Source of the DNA: Microstegium vimineum
Lineage: Eukaryota > Streptophyta > Magnoliopsida > Poales > Poaceae
Assembly: GCA_022036555.1 (NCBI GenBank)
Contig: CM039134.1
Coordinates: forward strand, 14,260,818-14,324,817
Direction: 5' to 3'
DNA: 64,000 nt
Made by a program: the position numbers and the translations under genes. Position 1 is the stretch's first letter. The number at the start of each line of letters is the position of its first letter. The notes below the pieces were generated by a model that was given only the letters and a program-made list of their open reading frames with translations, searched no databases and had not been told where the DNA came from. Shown here piece by piece: positions 45,391 to 55,900 of the stretch.

Positions 45391-46950
45391 TGAAAGGTCC
45401 TAGATGGCTAGAGGGGGTGAATAGCCTAATAAAAATCTACAAACCATGTTGTCTTGTGATCAATGGATGTCAATATGAAGAATCAATCACCATGAAAACC
45501 AAAGAGTAGCCGGGAGACAAGATGACATAAGATTTTTCTCCCGAGGTTCACTTGGTTGCCACCAAGCTAGTCCTCGTTGTGTCGACTACTCAAATGGTGA
45601 TTCGGTGGCTAATAGGCAATGACAAGCGTAGCCCACTACTCGGGCGCCACAAGAATCCACCCAAATGAGAGTAACTCAATGACACGAGCAATCCACTAGA
45701 GTTACCCTTTGGCGCTCCGCTGAGGTGGGTACAATCCCTCTCACATTCGCCGCAATCAACCACGAACAATCACCAACTCGTATTGACTCCTCCTTTTTGC
45801 TCTAAGTCGTTTAGGTGTTGGCAAACACCAAGAATAACCAGAAAACCGCAGCAAGAACGATCACCAAGTGCTTCTAGATGCAAATCACTAAGCAATGCAC
45901 TTGGATGCACTCTACCTCTTTTGCATGAACAAAGGATCAAAGAGATGAGTGAGAGAGGTGCTCAAAAGCTCACAAGAGTATGCAAGAATGGAATTAAGTG
46001 AGGTAGTGAGCTCCAGCCGGCCATAGGTCTTAAATAGACCCTTCTCAAAAACTAGTCGTTATTGCCTGTGTCGAGGGCGACGGACGCTCTTCAAGTTTGC
46101 GTCGGATGCTCCATCGCAGCGTCGTCGCGTATGCAGAGAGCTCCGAAAACTAATTTTCTTCGTCGGACGCGTCCGTTGCCTTCCCGTCAGACGCACCGCA
46201 GTCTTGCGCCTTCGCGTCAATGAGCTCTGAATCCGTCGGACGCCCTTTTGAATCTGGCCCAGCGTCCGTCGTCATTTTCTTCAGCGTCCGTCGTCATCGT
46301 CTGTCGCGCGAGCAGAGAGCATCCAGAGAGCTCCCGAACTCGACAGGCGCATCCGTTGCTTGATCGACGGACGCTTATCAGCGTCCGTCGCGATGTCTGA
46401 AGGTGCCTGAGTTAGGGTCTGCCCGTCGGACGCGTCCGTCGCCTGGAGGCAGCGTCTGGCGCTAGCGTCCATCGCCCCTGTCTTGCTCCTTTCTTGTTTC
46501 TTTCTTTTCCAACCTTGCTTCATTGTGTCAAACACTTATGGTATTTTCTTAGAGCAGATGTTTAGCATATATTTTATGTCTTTTAAGCAAGACTATAGTA
46601 CTAGGTTGATTAATGCATATGCATGAATGACGACACCTAGTAGCACTTGATAACCGCAATCACAACACGTTTTCCCTTCTTGATAGTACGACTATCTATC
46701 CTAAATGTGATCACACTCTCTATAGTGTCTTGATCACTACACCAAAAATGGCCCTATGATATACCTTTGCCTTGAGCCTATTTTTGTTTTCCTCTTTCTT
46801 CTTTTCCTTGTCCATGGAGCACTTGATCCATCATGATCCTTTATCTAGCTCCACATGTCAATTTGGATTACCCTAGCTAGGTCACATGCTTAAGCCATAT
46901 GGTTAGTCCATAGGTTTCATCAATTAACCAAAATCAAACTTGGGCTTTCA
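45391..46950 (-). mobile_element. Solo LTR 1 (1560 bp), perfect CCTTG TSD
   Basis: It begins TGAAAGGTCCTAGATGGC and ends GGGCTTTCA, with 6-base inverted tips TGAAAG/CTTTCA. Perfect 5-base duplications CCTTG lie at 45386-45390 and 46951-46955. A minus-strand TATTTAAG at 46036-46029 suggests leftward transcription. A stretch at 46.07-46.48 kb is crowded with GTCGGACGC/GCGTCCGTC words. There is no coding region. Its style matches large grass LARD or gypsy-type LTRs, but no family name can be given from sequence alone. Confidence 0.88.
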
Positions 46951-46955
46951 CCTTG

Positions 46956-47018
46956 CCCACTCCAGCCATGGAGTGGCGGCGACGGTGGATCTAGCGGCGG
47001 CGGCGGATCCACCAGGTA
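46956..47018. other. Short host segment between the two solo LTRs
   Basis: Only 63 bases separate the target duplications: CCACTCCAGCCATGGAGTGG, then a GGCGG-rich run and CCACCAGGTA. It reads like coding or leader DNA of a GC-rich gene (ATG at 46968), broken on both sides. CAG|GTAGG could once have been a splice donor. Confidence 0.35.
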
Positions 47019-47023
47019 GGCCT

Positions 47024-48408
47024 TGCTGGGAGTATGCCCTAGACGTAATCATAGAGATGATTGTATTCCTTGTATCCATGACATGTTATGAATATCCATT
47101 AACGACAACTTGTATCGATTAGCAATAATGTGAATTGCTTGTGAAACTCTTTCACTTGTATGGTTATTCTAAAGTTGTCCCTGATCGGAGTTCGTGCTAG
47201 AATACACATGAATATTAGATCATCACATTATTTAGTTGATGACTATGTTTCACAAGTTATGGACATAGAGATGTCAAACTAATAATGTGGGCACATGTAT
47301 GACATGGGGCTGGACAGACCCGACCTGAGATTGTCTCTATACACATCATGTACGTTATGTCCTTAGACCTGAGATTGTCGTATGTACTCAAAATATGAAA
47401 CGAACCTGAGATTGTCGTATGTACTCAAAATATGAAATGACCTACTTAGGGACTACCAAACACTACTCCGTGACTGGGTAGTTATAAAGGTAGCTTTCGG
47501 GTTTGTCGGGAAACATTGTGTGAGACATAGTCAATCAAGGTAGTCGATCTAGATAGTTGATCTAGATAGTCGATCGAAAGGGATTTGCCACTCTTCATGT
47601 GAGAGAGATATCATTGGACCACTCGAATGATTAGATCATGAAATGCATGGCCGTGCTTGGGTTAAGTGTTAACCTATGAGTTGGAACAAATATCGTTGGC
47701 AAGGGAATAACATGTATATGGTTTTGTGGTGGTTCGTCCGATATGATTGTAGCGTATACATAGGAGTTGACACGCCTTGCTAGAGGCCGCTATCGACTAT
47801 TGATCGAGTAGGAGTACTCGGGGCATGTCTATGTGTACGTGAACCCAATGGGTCGCACGCTTAAGGGGTTGGAAGCCTAAATTGGGTTGGACACGAATTA
47901 GACTAGGTTTAGGGTTTCTAATGGGCCTCCAGCGTGGGAGCTCATTAGGACTCCTATATAAGCAAGGGGAGGGCGTGGGGCGAATCATCCTATCACGCCT
48001 TTTGGCAGCCACCGTCGCCCTCCCCACGCTCACGCCTAGTACTCCTCGCGGACCTAGCAGTCTGGAGGCGTGACGCTTCCTCCCTGCACGTGTGGGATTC
48101 CTCGGAGGTGCTGCAACTGCGGCACAAGGACGGAACCTGGTTGCAGGTGGTCGCGACTGGTCGGCACCTGGTCGAAAGTGGTCGAAAGCTGGTCGGAGAT
48201 AGTCAGGGACCTGCTCGAACGATCTCCACGTGACGGACGACCACACAACTGCACTGCACTGGTGCGACGCGTTAAACTTCATCAAGTCGTCTCCGCTGCA
48301 CCTGCGCGTCTAGTGGTAATCCCGTGATCTATAACTAGCACTAGTTCCTGGTTTATGGGGTAGAAAAATTTTGTTTTCCGGCTAGCGTAGCAACCTCATA
48401 ACCCTACA
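47024..48408 (+). mobile_element. Solo LTR 2 (1385 bp), perfect GGCCT TSD
   Basis: It begins TGCTGGGAGTATGCCCTAG and ends CATAACCCTACA. Perfect 5-base duplications GGCCT lie at 47019-47023 and 48409-48413. CTCCTATATAAGCAAGGGG at 47951 is a good promoter, so it is in plus orientation. Internally, a 37-base unit (CCTGAGATTGTCGTATGTAC plus 17) is repeated in tandem at about 47368 and 47405, and GTCGATCTAGATAGT is repeated near 47550. The termini resemble copia LTRs of the kind starting TG..GGGAGTATGCCCTAG in grasses. No internal region remains. Confidence 0.88.
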
Positions 48409-48895
48409 GGCCTCCTCTTCTCTCTCTCTCTCTCTCATCTCTCCTCCTACTCGTGGATCTTCTTTCTAGGGTTTCGGCGAGCTCCCCTTTTCTTCTCCAA
48501 CTCCTGTTGGGTATAGAATGGTCGGCCGGGGGAGGCAAATAGGTCAGGCGGTGGGGATGGTCGATGGACGGTTTAGGGGAGCTGGCGGCGGTAGGGGCGG
48601 TCGGGCCAGGTCGGGGCGGGGGAGGTTCGCCGGAGTTGGAGAAGATGATGGTAGCAGCGAGCTCGCCGGAGGTGGAGAAGATGGTGCCAGTGGGGGTGTG
48701 GGGGCGGTCGCCGCGGGCGCTAGGGCAAACCCTAGCGCCCGCGGTGGGGCAGTGGTCGGCAGCGAGGGTGAGCTCCTACGGTGGCGCCTAGAGATAGAAG
48801 AAGAGTTTTTGGCTGTTAGATCTTTATCCCGTAGCCAAAATAACACATGTGTTGAAACCGGTTGAAACACACGAACGCCACATAGACAGGCTCTC
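48409..48895. other. GC-rich leader-like DNA with a perfect hairpin
   Basis: A CT microsatellite (48418-48436) and CTAGGGTTTCGGCGAGC look like a plant gene leader. An open frame from ATG 48518 (115 codons, Gly-rich) follows but matches no family. At 48711-48744, CCGCGGGCGCTAGGG and its exact reverse complement are separated by CAAA. The region probably belongs to the MULE-like element. Confidence 0.45.
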
Positions 48896-49090
48896 TAATC
48901 TAATGATCTATGTACTGGATGCAAACTGATAACTTGTCTATCGTAACAAAAACATATATCTCGTTACAGCTACATGCAGGACTGAGATGTATGCGACACA
49001 CGCGTACTGCAACAAACAAAACATCATGGTTCGCCCAAAAAAAAAGAAAAAACAAAACATAACATGACCAACTGCAAGTTAAAGATTCAG

Positions 49091-49208
49091 GGCCTGTTTG
49101 GAACGTAGGATTTTTACAGGAATCGCGTTGGAATTTAACATGAATCAGTTCATTTTCACAGGAAAAACGTAGGTACGGAGAAAAATTCCCGCGTTCCAAA
49201 ACGAGGCC
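49091..49208. mobile_element. Short TIR element (118 bp)
   Basis: The left end GGCCTGTTTGGAACGTAGG and the right end, read as GGCCTCGTTTTGGAACGCGG on the other strand, are inverted repeats of the common GGCCTGTTTGGA class. No convincing target duplication was found, so the superfamily is open. Confidence 0.6.
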
Positions 49209-51206
49209 TCAATAGTCAACTCATGATTAGTGCTAACAGGGCTGACGGCATGGAGCAAGGATGGCGTGTGGGGAAGAATTTATCAACTGTGCACATATGT
49301 TTATAAATAAAATTTATCTAAATATATTTATGTATGATCTTGTTCTGAAAAATTTATTAAAACGAATTTAAGTGTAAACAAAATTTAATTTGTTTTTTTA
49401 GTTTGTAAGTTATATCATTTTTTAATTTGTTAAAAAAGTAATAGTAGGAGAATCAAGGACGCACAGTGTTTCTCGTGCATGGCCACAAAACAACAAAAAC
49501 TGCATGCTAACGCCGGTGTATGTGCTCCGTCTGTGTTTTATGGACACTCAACAACTGGAGTGTTGGTTGCTCAAAAAACACCCTATTGCAACTAAAAAAC
49601 AAAAGAGGAAATTATTTCCTTGGCCCTAAAAAAAGTGTTGCTTAGTTTCTTGGCCTCTTTTCGCTTGAACTTGTCTATTTGGCCCTAAAACAAGTTTTGT
49701 TTTGTTTTTTGGCCCTTTCATCAGTTTCATGGGTTAACGGTGTTAAGTTACATGTGAAAATACCTTTTTACCCCTAGTGTCGAAAACAATAGTTCATCAA
49801 CTTACTATTACACTATACATGTCTTTTTTTTAAAAAAAAAAGATATAATAATTTTTCAAGCATAGAATCATTATTTTTTATACATATGACAAACATTCCG
49901 GACCATGATAAGGTTAAATGAACGGCCTTAGTGCTCTGCTAGTATATGCATGTATATGTATGTGTATTTGCTGATTTATTTTCTTACGGAAAAACGTCAA
50001 GATGACGTGGGTGTGCAGTGTTCATCGCGGTCGCTCTGTGCTCGGCTCGGCCGGCCGCCGGCATGCTCGCGTGCGGTGCACGCGGGGGAGGGCGCAGGAG
50101 TGTCGCGCTTGGTCCGTCATTCCTCTACTTCATAAAAATAATTATTCCTATATATATTTTTATATATATATATATATGATTTTATGCTTGAAAAATATAA
50201 TACTTTCATTTGGGTAAATTATTGATAATAATCAGACTGAAAGACCTGCATAGCATAACTACAGATGTAATCTATTTAACTATTCGAGTACGGACTGAAC
50301 CCAAAACTTACACCTAAACCAGAATAGTAAAATATGATGTAATCTATTTACACTAACTATAATAAGTCTAGCATAATTTGATACTAGTAACTAAAGTATT
50401 TTCAACAAACACAACTAAGTCTAAGAAGAAAGGGAAAGGAAGGAAGAAGAAAGAAAAATTCCAGAAAAAAAAAATGGTTCCATCGAGAAGGCCGTGGGGG
50501 CGAGCTGCAATTACCAATATTTCTTCACTTTTTCTATAGTTTAGGTGTCCGAAATAGTATAAGTTACTTGTTAATTTTGTATTTTGTTATTTATCTTTGT
50601 GTTATAATATATTAATTTTTTATCCTTGTCCTTTTATAGAAAAAAATGTAATTATTAAATTGTCTTTGTGCTAATATTTATTAAATTTTGTCAGGTTTGT
50701 AGTTTTGTTTAGAAGGTTTTTTTTCTGAAATCAAAAATTGCAGACTGTATCTACATAAATGACAATGAACTAAAATTATAATTTTAGTATAAAATATATG
50801 AAATAACTGTCGCCTAAAAGGTACTAAATTTCAGACACTTAAAATTTAGTAAATCCCATATTTCTTTTCGGAAAAAAATCCCCAAATAGAGGAAGCAAAT
50901 CCAATGGTCTAGATGATCTGGCTGTAAAATCCAACGAAAGAAAACAATCGTGTGCTCAGATGTCTTAAAACACTCGAGTATAGTTTAGCTTTCCAGTATA
51001 TCTAACTATCTAAGGTGAGCAAATAAGATGAAATAGTTAGGACATTTGGATACCCCGTCATTTTGAAGATTAACTTTAACTAAATTTATATAAAAAATAA
51101 TATTACATCACTATCTCTAAATATAATTATTATAGAACATATTCCATTAATTATTTTAGATTTATTCATGTATAAACCTAAAAAAACGTCTTGTCTGAAA
51201 AGATAC
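49209..51206. other. AT-rich intergenic sequence
   Basis: No gene. A GGCCCTAAAA word repeats near 49.62 and 49.68 kb, and a TA run lies at about 50158-50176. A small GC-rich island sits at 50.0-50.12 kb. Nothing else was recognised. Confidence 0.45.
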
Positions 51207-51528
51207 TTAGTGCATGTTTGGATTCGGGGCTAAAGTTTAGACCGTGTCACATCAAACATTTAGATGATAATTAGGAGGACTAAATATGAGCTAATTATAA
51301 ACTAATTACACAGAAGTAAACTAATTAGCGAGACAAAACTATTAAACTTAATTAATCCATCATTAGTAAATGTTTACTGTAGCATTACATTGTCAAATCA
51401 TAGATTAATTAGGCTCAATAGATTCATTTCGCAAATTAGTCTCAATCTACGTAATGGGTTTTTATAATTAGTCTATATTTAATACTCCAAATTAGTGTCC
51501 AAATATTCAATGTGATAGGTCTAAATTT

Positions 51529-51870
51529 TACTCCCTTGGTCCCAAAAAAAAGAACGTTATGGGATGCGTACCAGTCAAATTTTCTCAACTTTAACTAGGT
51601 TTCTAGAAAATACGTATAACATTTATATTTTCAAATAAATTTGTTAAAAAACTAGACTTAAATATCTTCCGATGATACTAATTACTTAGCATAATTATTT
51701 ATATATTTTAATATATAATTATCAGTATTTTAAAAACGTTGACTCCTAAAAAAACAAAAATAACATTTATTTAGGGCTTGTTTGCTTTGTGACCCAGGCA
51801 AGTTGCCTGGCTGACGAGCCGCTTGCCTGTCAGGGCACGAAGCAAACAGCCCCTAGGGACAGAGGGAGTA
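51529..51870. mobile_element. Stowaway-like MITE nested in the Tourist element
   Basis: The left end TACTCCCTTGGTCCCAAAAA and the right end, read as TACTCCCTCTGTCCCTA on the other strand, are bounded by TA. It is inserted near the right end of the Tourist-like element and itself contains an 80-base insertion. Without that insert it would be about 262 bases, the normal size for its class in this window. Confidence 0.8.
51774..51853. mobile_element. 80-bp mini TIR element nested in the Stowaway
   Basis: GGGCTTGTTTGCTTTGTG at the left faces GGGGCTGTTTGCTTCGTG at the right (other strand). Inside, GGCAAGTTGCCTGGCTGACG is partly palindromic. The flanking triplets are TTA and CTA/TAG, so a 3-base duplication is possible but not perfect. 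Confidence 0.6.
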
Positions 51871-51896
51871 AACCTCAGAAAACAAACACCCCATTA

Positions 51897-52514
51897 GAAC
51901 CATTTTAGAACTGAGGGAGTACTACTAAAATATCGAGTTCCAGCAGTGAACGCTCAGAGGCTCAGACGGCAGGGCAATCCCATTATCTGGGCAGTTGCAT
52001 ATATTCCAGCAAGGAACCCGTGAAGAAACTATGGACACAAACGAGGAGTTGATCACATGCCCAGCTTCCGTCTAACTGCAAATTGCAATCCCGCAGCTCA
52101 CACTGCCAGCTCAGAATCTACATATCTATCTATCTATCGTTTGCATACGCCAATACAGTACTTCACCAAGCACGACTTCTCGGCGCTGATGTGCCTGGAT
52201 TCCAATTGCAGCCGGGAGGGGTGGTTCAGGTGTTTGAGCACCGCTATACAAACCACGAAGCGAAGAAGACTGCGACGGTGCAGCACGATCAATGGAGCAA
52301 CGAAGAGGTAGCGCGCCTGGAATTGCGCCATTGCAGCATTGCTGACATGCATATAACATCATAATCTAGTCAACTACTAGCTACCCTCGCCTACACATTC
52401 TCCGCCGCATTCCCCGTTCGGCAGCAGAGCAGAGCAAGATCGATGAGCAAAAGGAAGCATCGCCGGCACCCGGCACCGGCACGGTTCCTCACTTCCGCAG
52501 CTCTAACGGTTCAT
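51897..52514. other. 3' flank of the third gene
   Basis: This likely contains the 3' UTR of the minus-strand gene ending at 52515. Overlapping frames on both strands (52057-52364) show no domain. A TCTA microsatellite (ATCTATCTATCTATC) lies at 52124-52138. Confidence 0.4.
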
Positions 52515-52988
52515 TCACCAGATGCTCCAAATGTCGTGGTCGAAGGCGGCCACCTCGGCGCCGCCGACGCAGCGGAAGTCCTCCTCGACGAAGGGGAACC
52601 AGCCGAGGAGCTTCTCCTCGTCCACGCCCCACGTCCACCACGCCGCCGCCGCGTTCATCCCGGCGTCGAGGTCCCAGTCCACGGTGCGCGCGTCCGCGTC
52701 CGCCTCGGCGTCTCCCTGCCCGCCGCCGATGTACACGTCCGGCACGGTCGGCGCCATCTCCGGCGGCCCGGGCGAGGACGCGGCTGAGCCGGCATTTGCT
52801 GCTGCTGCTGCTGCGGCCGCCGCCGCCGCGACGCGCGCCCCCGCCGCGCCTGGCTTCGTCTTGCCCCCGCCCGCCGCCTTGGGCTGCCTTGGCTGCTTGG
52901 CCCGGCGCTGCGGCTTCGTGGTGGGGTTGGCGCCGGCGCCGTCCTGCGGGTCCTCCACCTTGGGCTGCTGCGCCCTGGTTCGCTTCAT
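52515..52988 (-). CDS. Hypothetical grass protein with poly-Ala tract and Trp-rich acidic tail
   Basis: A single-exon frame of 157 codons starts at the ATG at 52988. The frame is open further upstream, but there it has leader-like composition. The N-terminus is basic (MKRTRAQQPK, then KPQRRAKQPRQPK, about 24-36), suggesting nuclear localisation. Then come an 11-Ala tract (about 54-64), a Pro/Gly/Asp-rich middle (VPDVYIGGGQGDAEAD), and a compact acidic, aromatic C-terminus: TVDWDLDAG, AAAWWTWGVDEEKLLGWFPF, VEEDF and DHDIWSIW. That tail looks like a conserved interaction or activation surface, because its aromatic residues are unlikely to arise by chance in GC-rich DNA. I do not recognise a named family and assign no function. 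The main alternative is a chance frame, but the aromatic tail argues against it. Confidence 0.6.
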   Translation of the reverse strand: MKRTRAQQPKVEDPQDGAGANPTTKPQRRAKQPRQPKAAGGGKTKPGAAGARVAAAAAAAAAAANAGSAASSPGPPEMAPTVPDVYIGGGQGDAEADADARTVDWDLDAGMNAAAAWWTWGVDEEKLLGWFPFVEEDFRCVGGAEVAAFDHDIWSIW

Positions 52989-55900
52989 GGCTGGCTCTGG
53001 CTCTGGCTGGCGCGCCGTTCTCTGCTTCGGGGCGGCGGCTCTGCCTCTGCTCTGCTCTTTGAGGTAGAGGGAGTGTGCGTGTGTCGCGGGACGGTGGGGA
53101 GTGGAGCTCCGAGGCGGTTGGGCGCGCGGCTTTTTGTAGGAGTCGAGAAGAAGGCCCGGTGGGGTCTCCCTCTCCGGTTCGCGCCAGGCTTGGGCTCGGC
53201 AGGACACGCAGGAGCGCGGCGCGGCGAGGCAAGTGGGCTCTGGGCTGTGCCTTGGTGAGTTTTGTGATCTGTGACCGGCTGCTTGCCCCAGTGGTCGAGC
53301 GAGTGGCCAGAGGCCGCAGCAGCAGCCGCGCCGCCGGGTTTGCCTTCTCGGGCTTCATGTGCAGCGCACCTAGGCTGCTGCTGGCCGACTGCGCGACGAG
53401 CTAGAGACCCGGAGCGTGATGGAAACTGGTGTGGATGGAATGGATGCGACTGCCGAAACAAAACTTCATGGTCACGCATCGCTGTTGGCCTGCTGCGTCA
53501 AGTTTTACGATCGGGATGATGATTTGCTAGCACTCCCTCCTACTCCGTACACGATATTTGCGGCCGCCGATTAGTAGCCGCACGACATTTGCAAACATTT
53601 GCCCGGCCCAGCCGCAATCCGGCGTGTCACGTTTCCGCCGCGCGCGGGCCTGCTTTGTGTGATGCTACTACTAGGTCGTCGTACTCCGTACTACTCGTCC
53701 CACTACGTTCGGTAGCTCACGACGTGTGCACGTAGCCATGCAGTAGAGTAGCCACGAGCCCGAGCATGGAACGGAACATGGGCCAGCCCGGGCAGTCTGG
53801 GTTGATCCTAGCCAGCCAGCTGGTGCCTGGTGCGTGCGATCACGTGGAGACGCCGGCGACTTGGGAAGGTGCGGGGGATCGCGTGCGCCCGCGCCGATCG
53901 CACGCCGACATCGTGAACCGCTCGTAACAAGTCGAAGCACACACCGCACCGGCACGTAATCATGTGTGTGCTTCCGAGGATGCAGCTGTAGTAATCTCCG
54001 CATGTGGGTACGTATACTCAATGGCTGCAAGTGTTCCTCGGTACGTATGTACAGTAGCAGTAGTAGTATTATAATATCTTCGGTATTCGTACGGGTAATC
54101 TGATAGAGTACGTACGAGTGAAGAAGAAGCCGTCGTCGGTGCTGCGTATCTCAACTCAATTAGGAAAACGGTTAGAGGCGTCTTTAAGGGCCGACAGGGC
54201 GTGGCCGTATGTCGGCAAACCCCGGAATTGATTGCAAGACCCGCAGCGCTAGCTCACTCGAGTGGCAGCAGCTGTAGTACCGCTACGGCGGGGGGAGAAG
54301 ATTTGGGTGCGTGCGTCAGGGGCAGTTGCGCTGGGTCCGGTCCGAGCGCCGCTAGCCTCTGTCGGCCCAACCCGATTCGCCGGCGCGGCGCATCGCGCGC
54401 GACAAGGGTCACCGTCGCGTGTCGTGCTCGCGCGCACGCGACGCTGTCCGCCACGACGGAATGGGTTGCCTTTGCCGCGCGCGGTAGCGGTACGGTCAGG
54501 ACTCAGGAGGAGGAGGAGGCCGACGCCGCCGCTTCGTTCCGGCGAACGCGGACCGTGCACCGAGATCTGTTTGTTTGTTCGCTGTGCGCCCCCGCTCCCT
54601 CCGCGCCGCGAAATCTGTTCGGTCACGGTCCCCGGCGGCACCGTACCGGAGGCCAGTCTGACAGGATAGGAGGATAGTGGTAGTAGTAATAAGAGGTCCA
54701 ACCCGTCCCACGTGCGGCGGCGGATCCCGTCTTCGCATTGATCGTACTTGCCGGGGAAATTAAACAAAGCCACCGACGTTGAGTTGGAGGTGGCGGAGGG
54801 GGATCATTGCGCTCGTGCCGGTGCCGGTGCCGACCTCTGGACCACACCGGACCGGAGGAGGAGGAGGAGGCTGGGGAGTTTTTGATCTGGGCCAGGCCGC
54901 TCGCGTTCACCTGATGATTAAGAATACGGCCCATGAGATGTGTTTAAGCGAGCTATAATCAAAGATACCCATTGGGCCGCTGTGTGTGGAGAAGAAAGCG
55001 GGCCATCCAGATCTTTGGTTACGAGAGGAGAGCGACACGTGTCGCGCCCACCCCGCTCCGATAGTGATCGATCGAGGCCAAAATACTTGCTAGTACAAAC
55101 AGCTAATACTGTAGAAGAAATGGCACCGTAGTGAGTAGTGACACGAAGTAGTGCCCGGTTTTTATATATTCTATACGTATCCATCGCGGCTGACTTTCTC
55201 GTGCGAAAATACCAGAGCACAATATCAAATCCGTTCGACGCAGATGGATGCCTGCAAATGCATGATCCATCCATGTAAAACACAACACAAATACTCCTAC
55301 AACACAGGCAAAGGCAAAGGCAAAAGCGTCTTGTTCCAATCCAAGCAGCAGTGCAGTTGCCGGCGCTCATCATGTGCAGCACCACCACGCCACGCGCGGC
55401 ACCGGTTGAGGCCCCTGCACTGCGCTGCGCTGCAGTGTCCCTGTCACGTCATGTGATTTGATTTGGTGCCCGCGACATTCCCTTGCCTCCCTCCCTGCTG
55501 TGCCGACGATGATTCCCGCTCTAGCTTTTCTCGTCGCAACTTGCTGTCCGCATCCAAGCATCGTTTTTGGCCGTACGATACCAGCGCTTGTCATGACAGA
55601 GACTTGGTTTTTCTTAAATTAGAGCAATACTATATAAAAGTACATATTGTATATAAACAAATTGCGAAACCAAGCCTCTGTTGAAGGCGTGTTAAGTGTG
55701 ACTGACCAACGCACTAGTTTAGTTATTGTTTTGCTATTAAATAAATGAATAAATAAAGCATAAACACACGGACAGAGGGGGAGGAGGGGCACGGAGTAGG
55801 AGGGGTTGCCTTACCAGCTCCTGTCAATTATTTTGGTTTCTCTCAAGACCAAACCAATTTCGGTTTGTCTTTTGGCTCTCTTTTCCCTCCTGATTTTCGC

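Larger units (their letters stand above)
45184..48895. mobile_element. Candidate MULE/Pack-MULE carrying two solo LTRs
   Basis: The left end (from GAGAAATGCTAAAC at 45184) contains GTGTGTTTTAACCCATGTGA then ACACATG. The right end on the other strand (from GAGAGCCTGTC at 48895) contains GTGTGTTTCAACCGGTTTCA then ACACATG. These inverted ends of about 55 bases agree well in the inner half and less in the outer half. Possible flanks are TAATACTCTAA and TAATCTAA, an imperfect duplication. After subtracting the two solo LTRs, the host part is about 770 bases of GC-rich, leader-like and exon-like DNA with no transposase, as in gene-capturing MULEs. The boundaries and class are tentative. Confidence 0.4.
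51210..51893. mobile_element. Tourist-like MITE, split by a nested MITE
   Basis: The left end GTGCATGTTTGGATTCGGGG leads into CTAAAGTTTAGACCGTGTCA. The right end, after the nested insertion, reads on the other strand TGGGGTGTTTGTTTTCTGAG. Perfect TTA triplets flank the whole (51207-51209 and 51894-51896). The interior shows the palindromic AATTAG/CTAATTA-rich structure of this PIF family. The element is divided at 51528/51871 by the Stowaway-like element. Confidence 0.8.
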
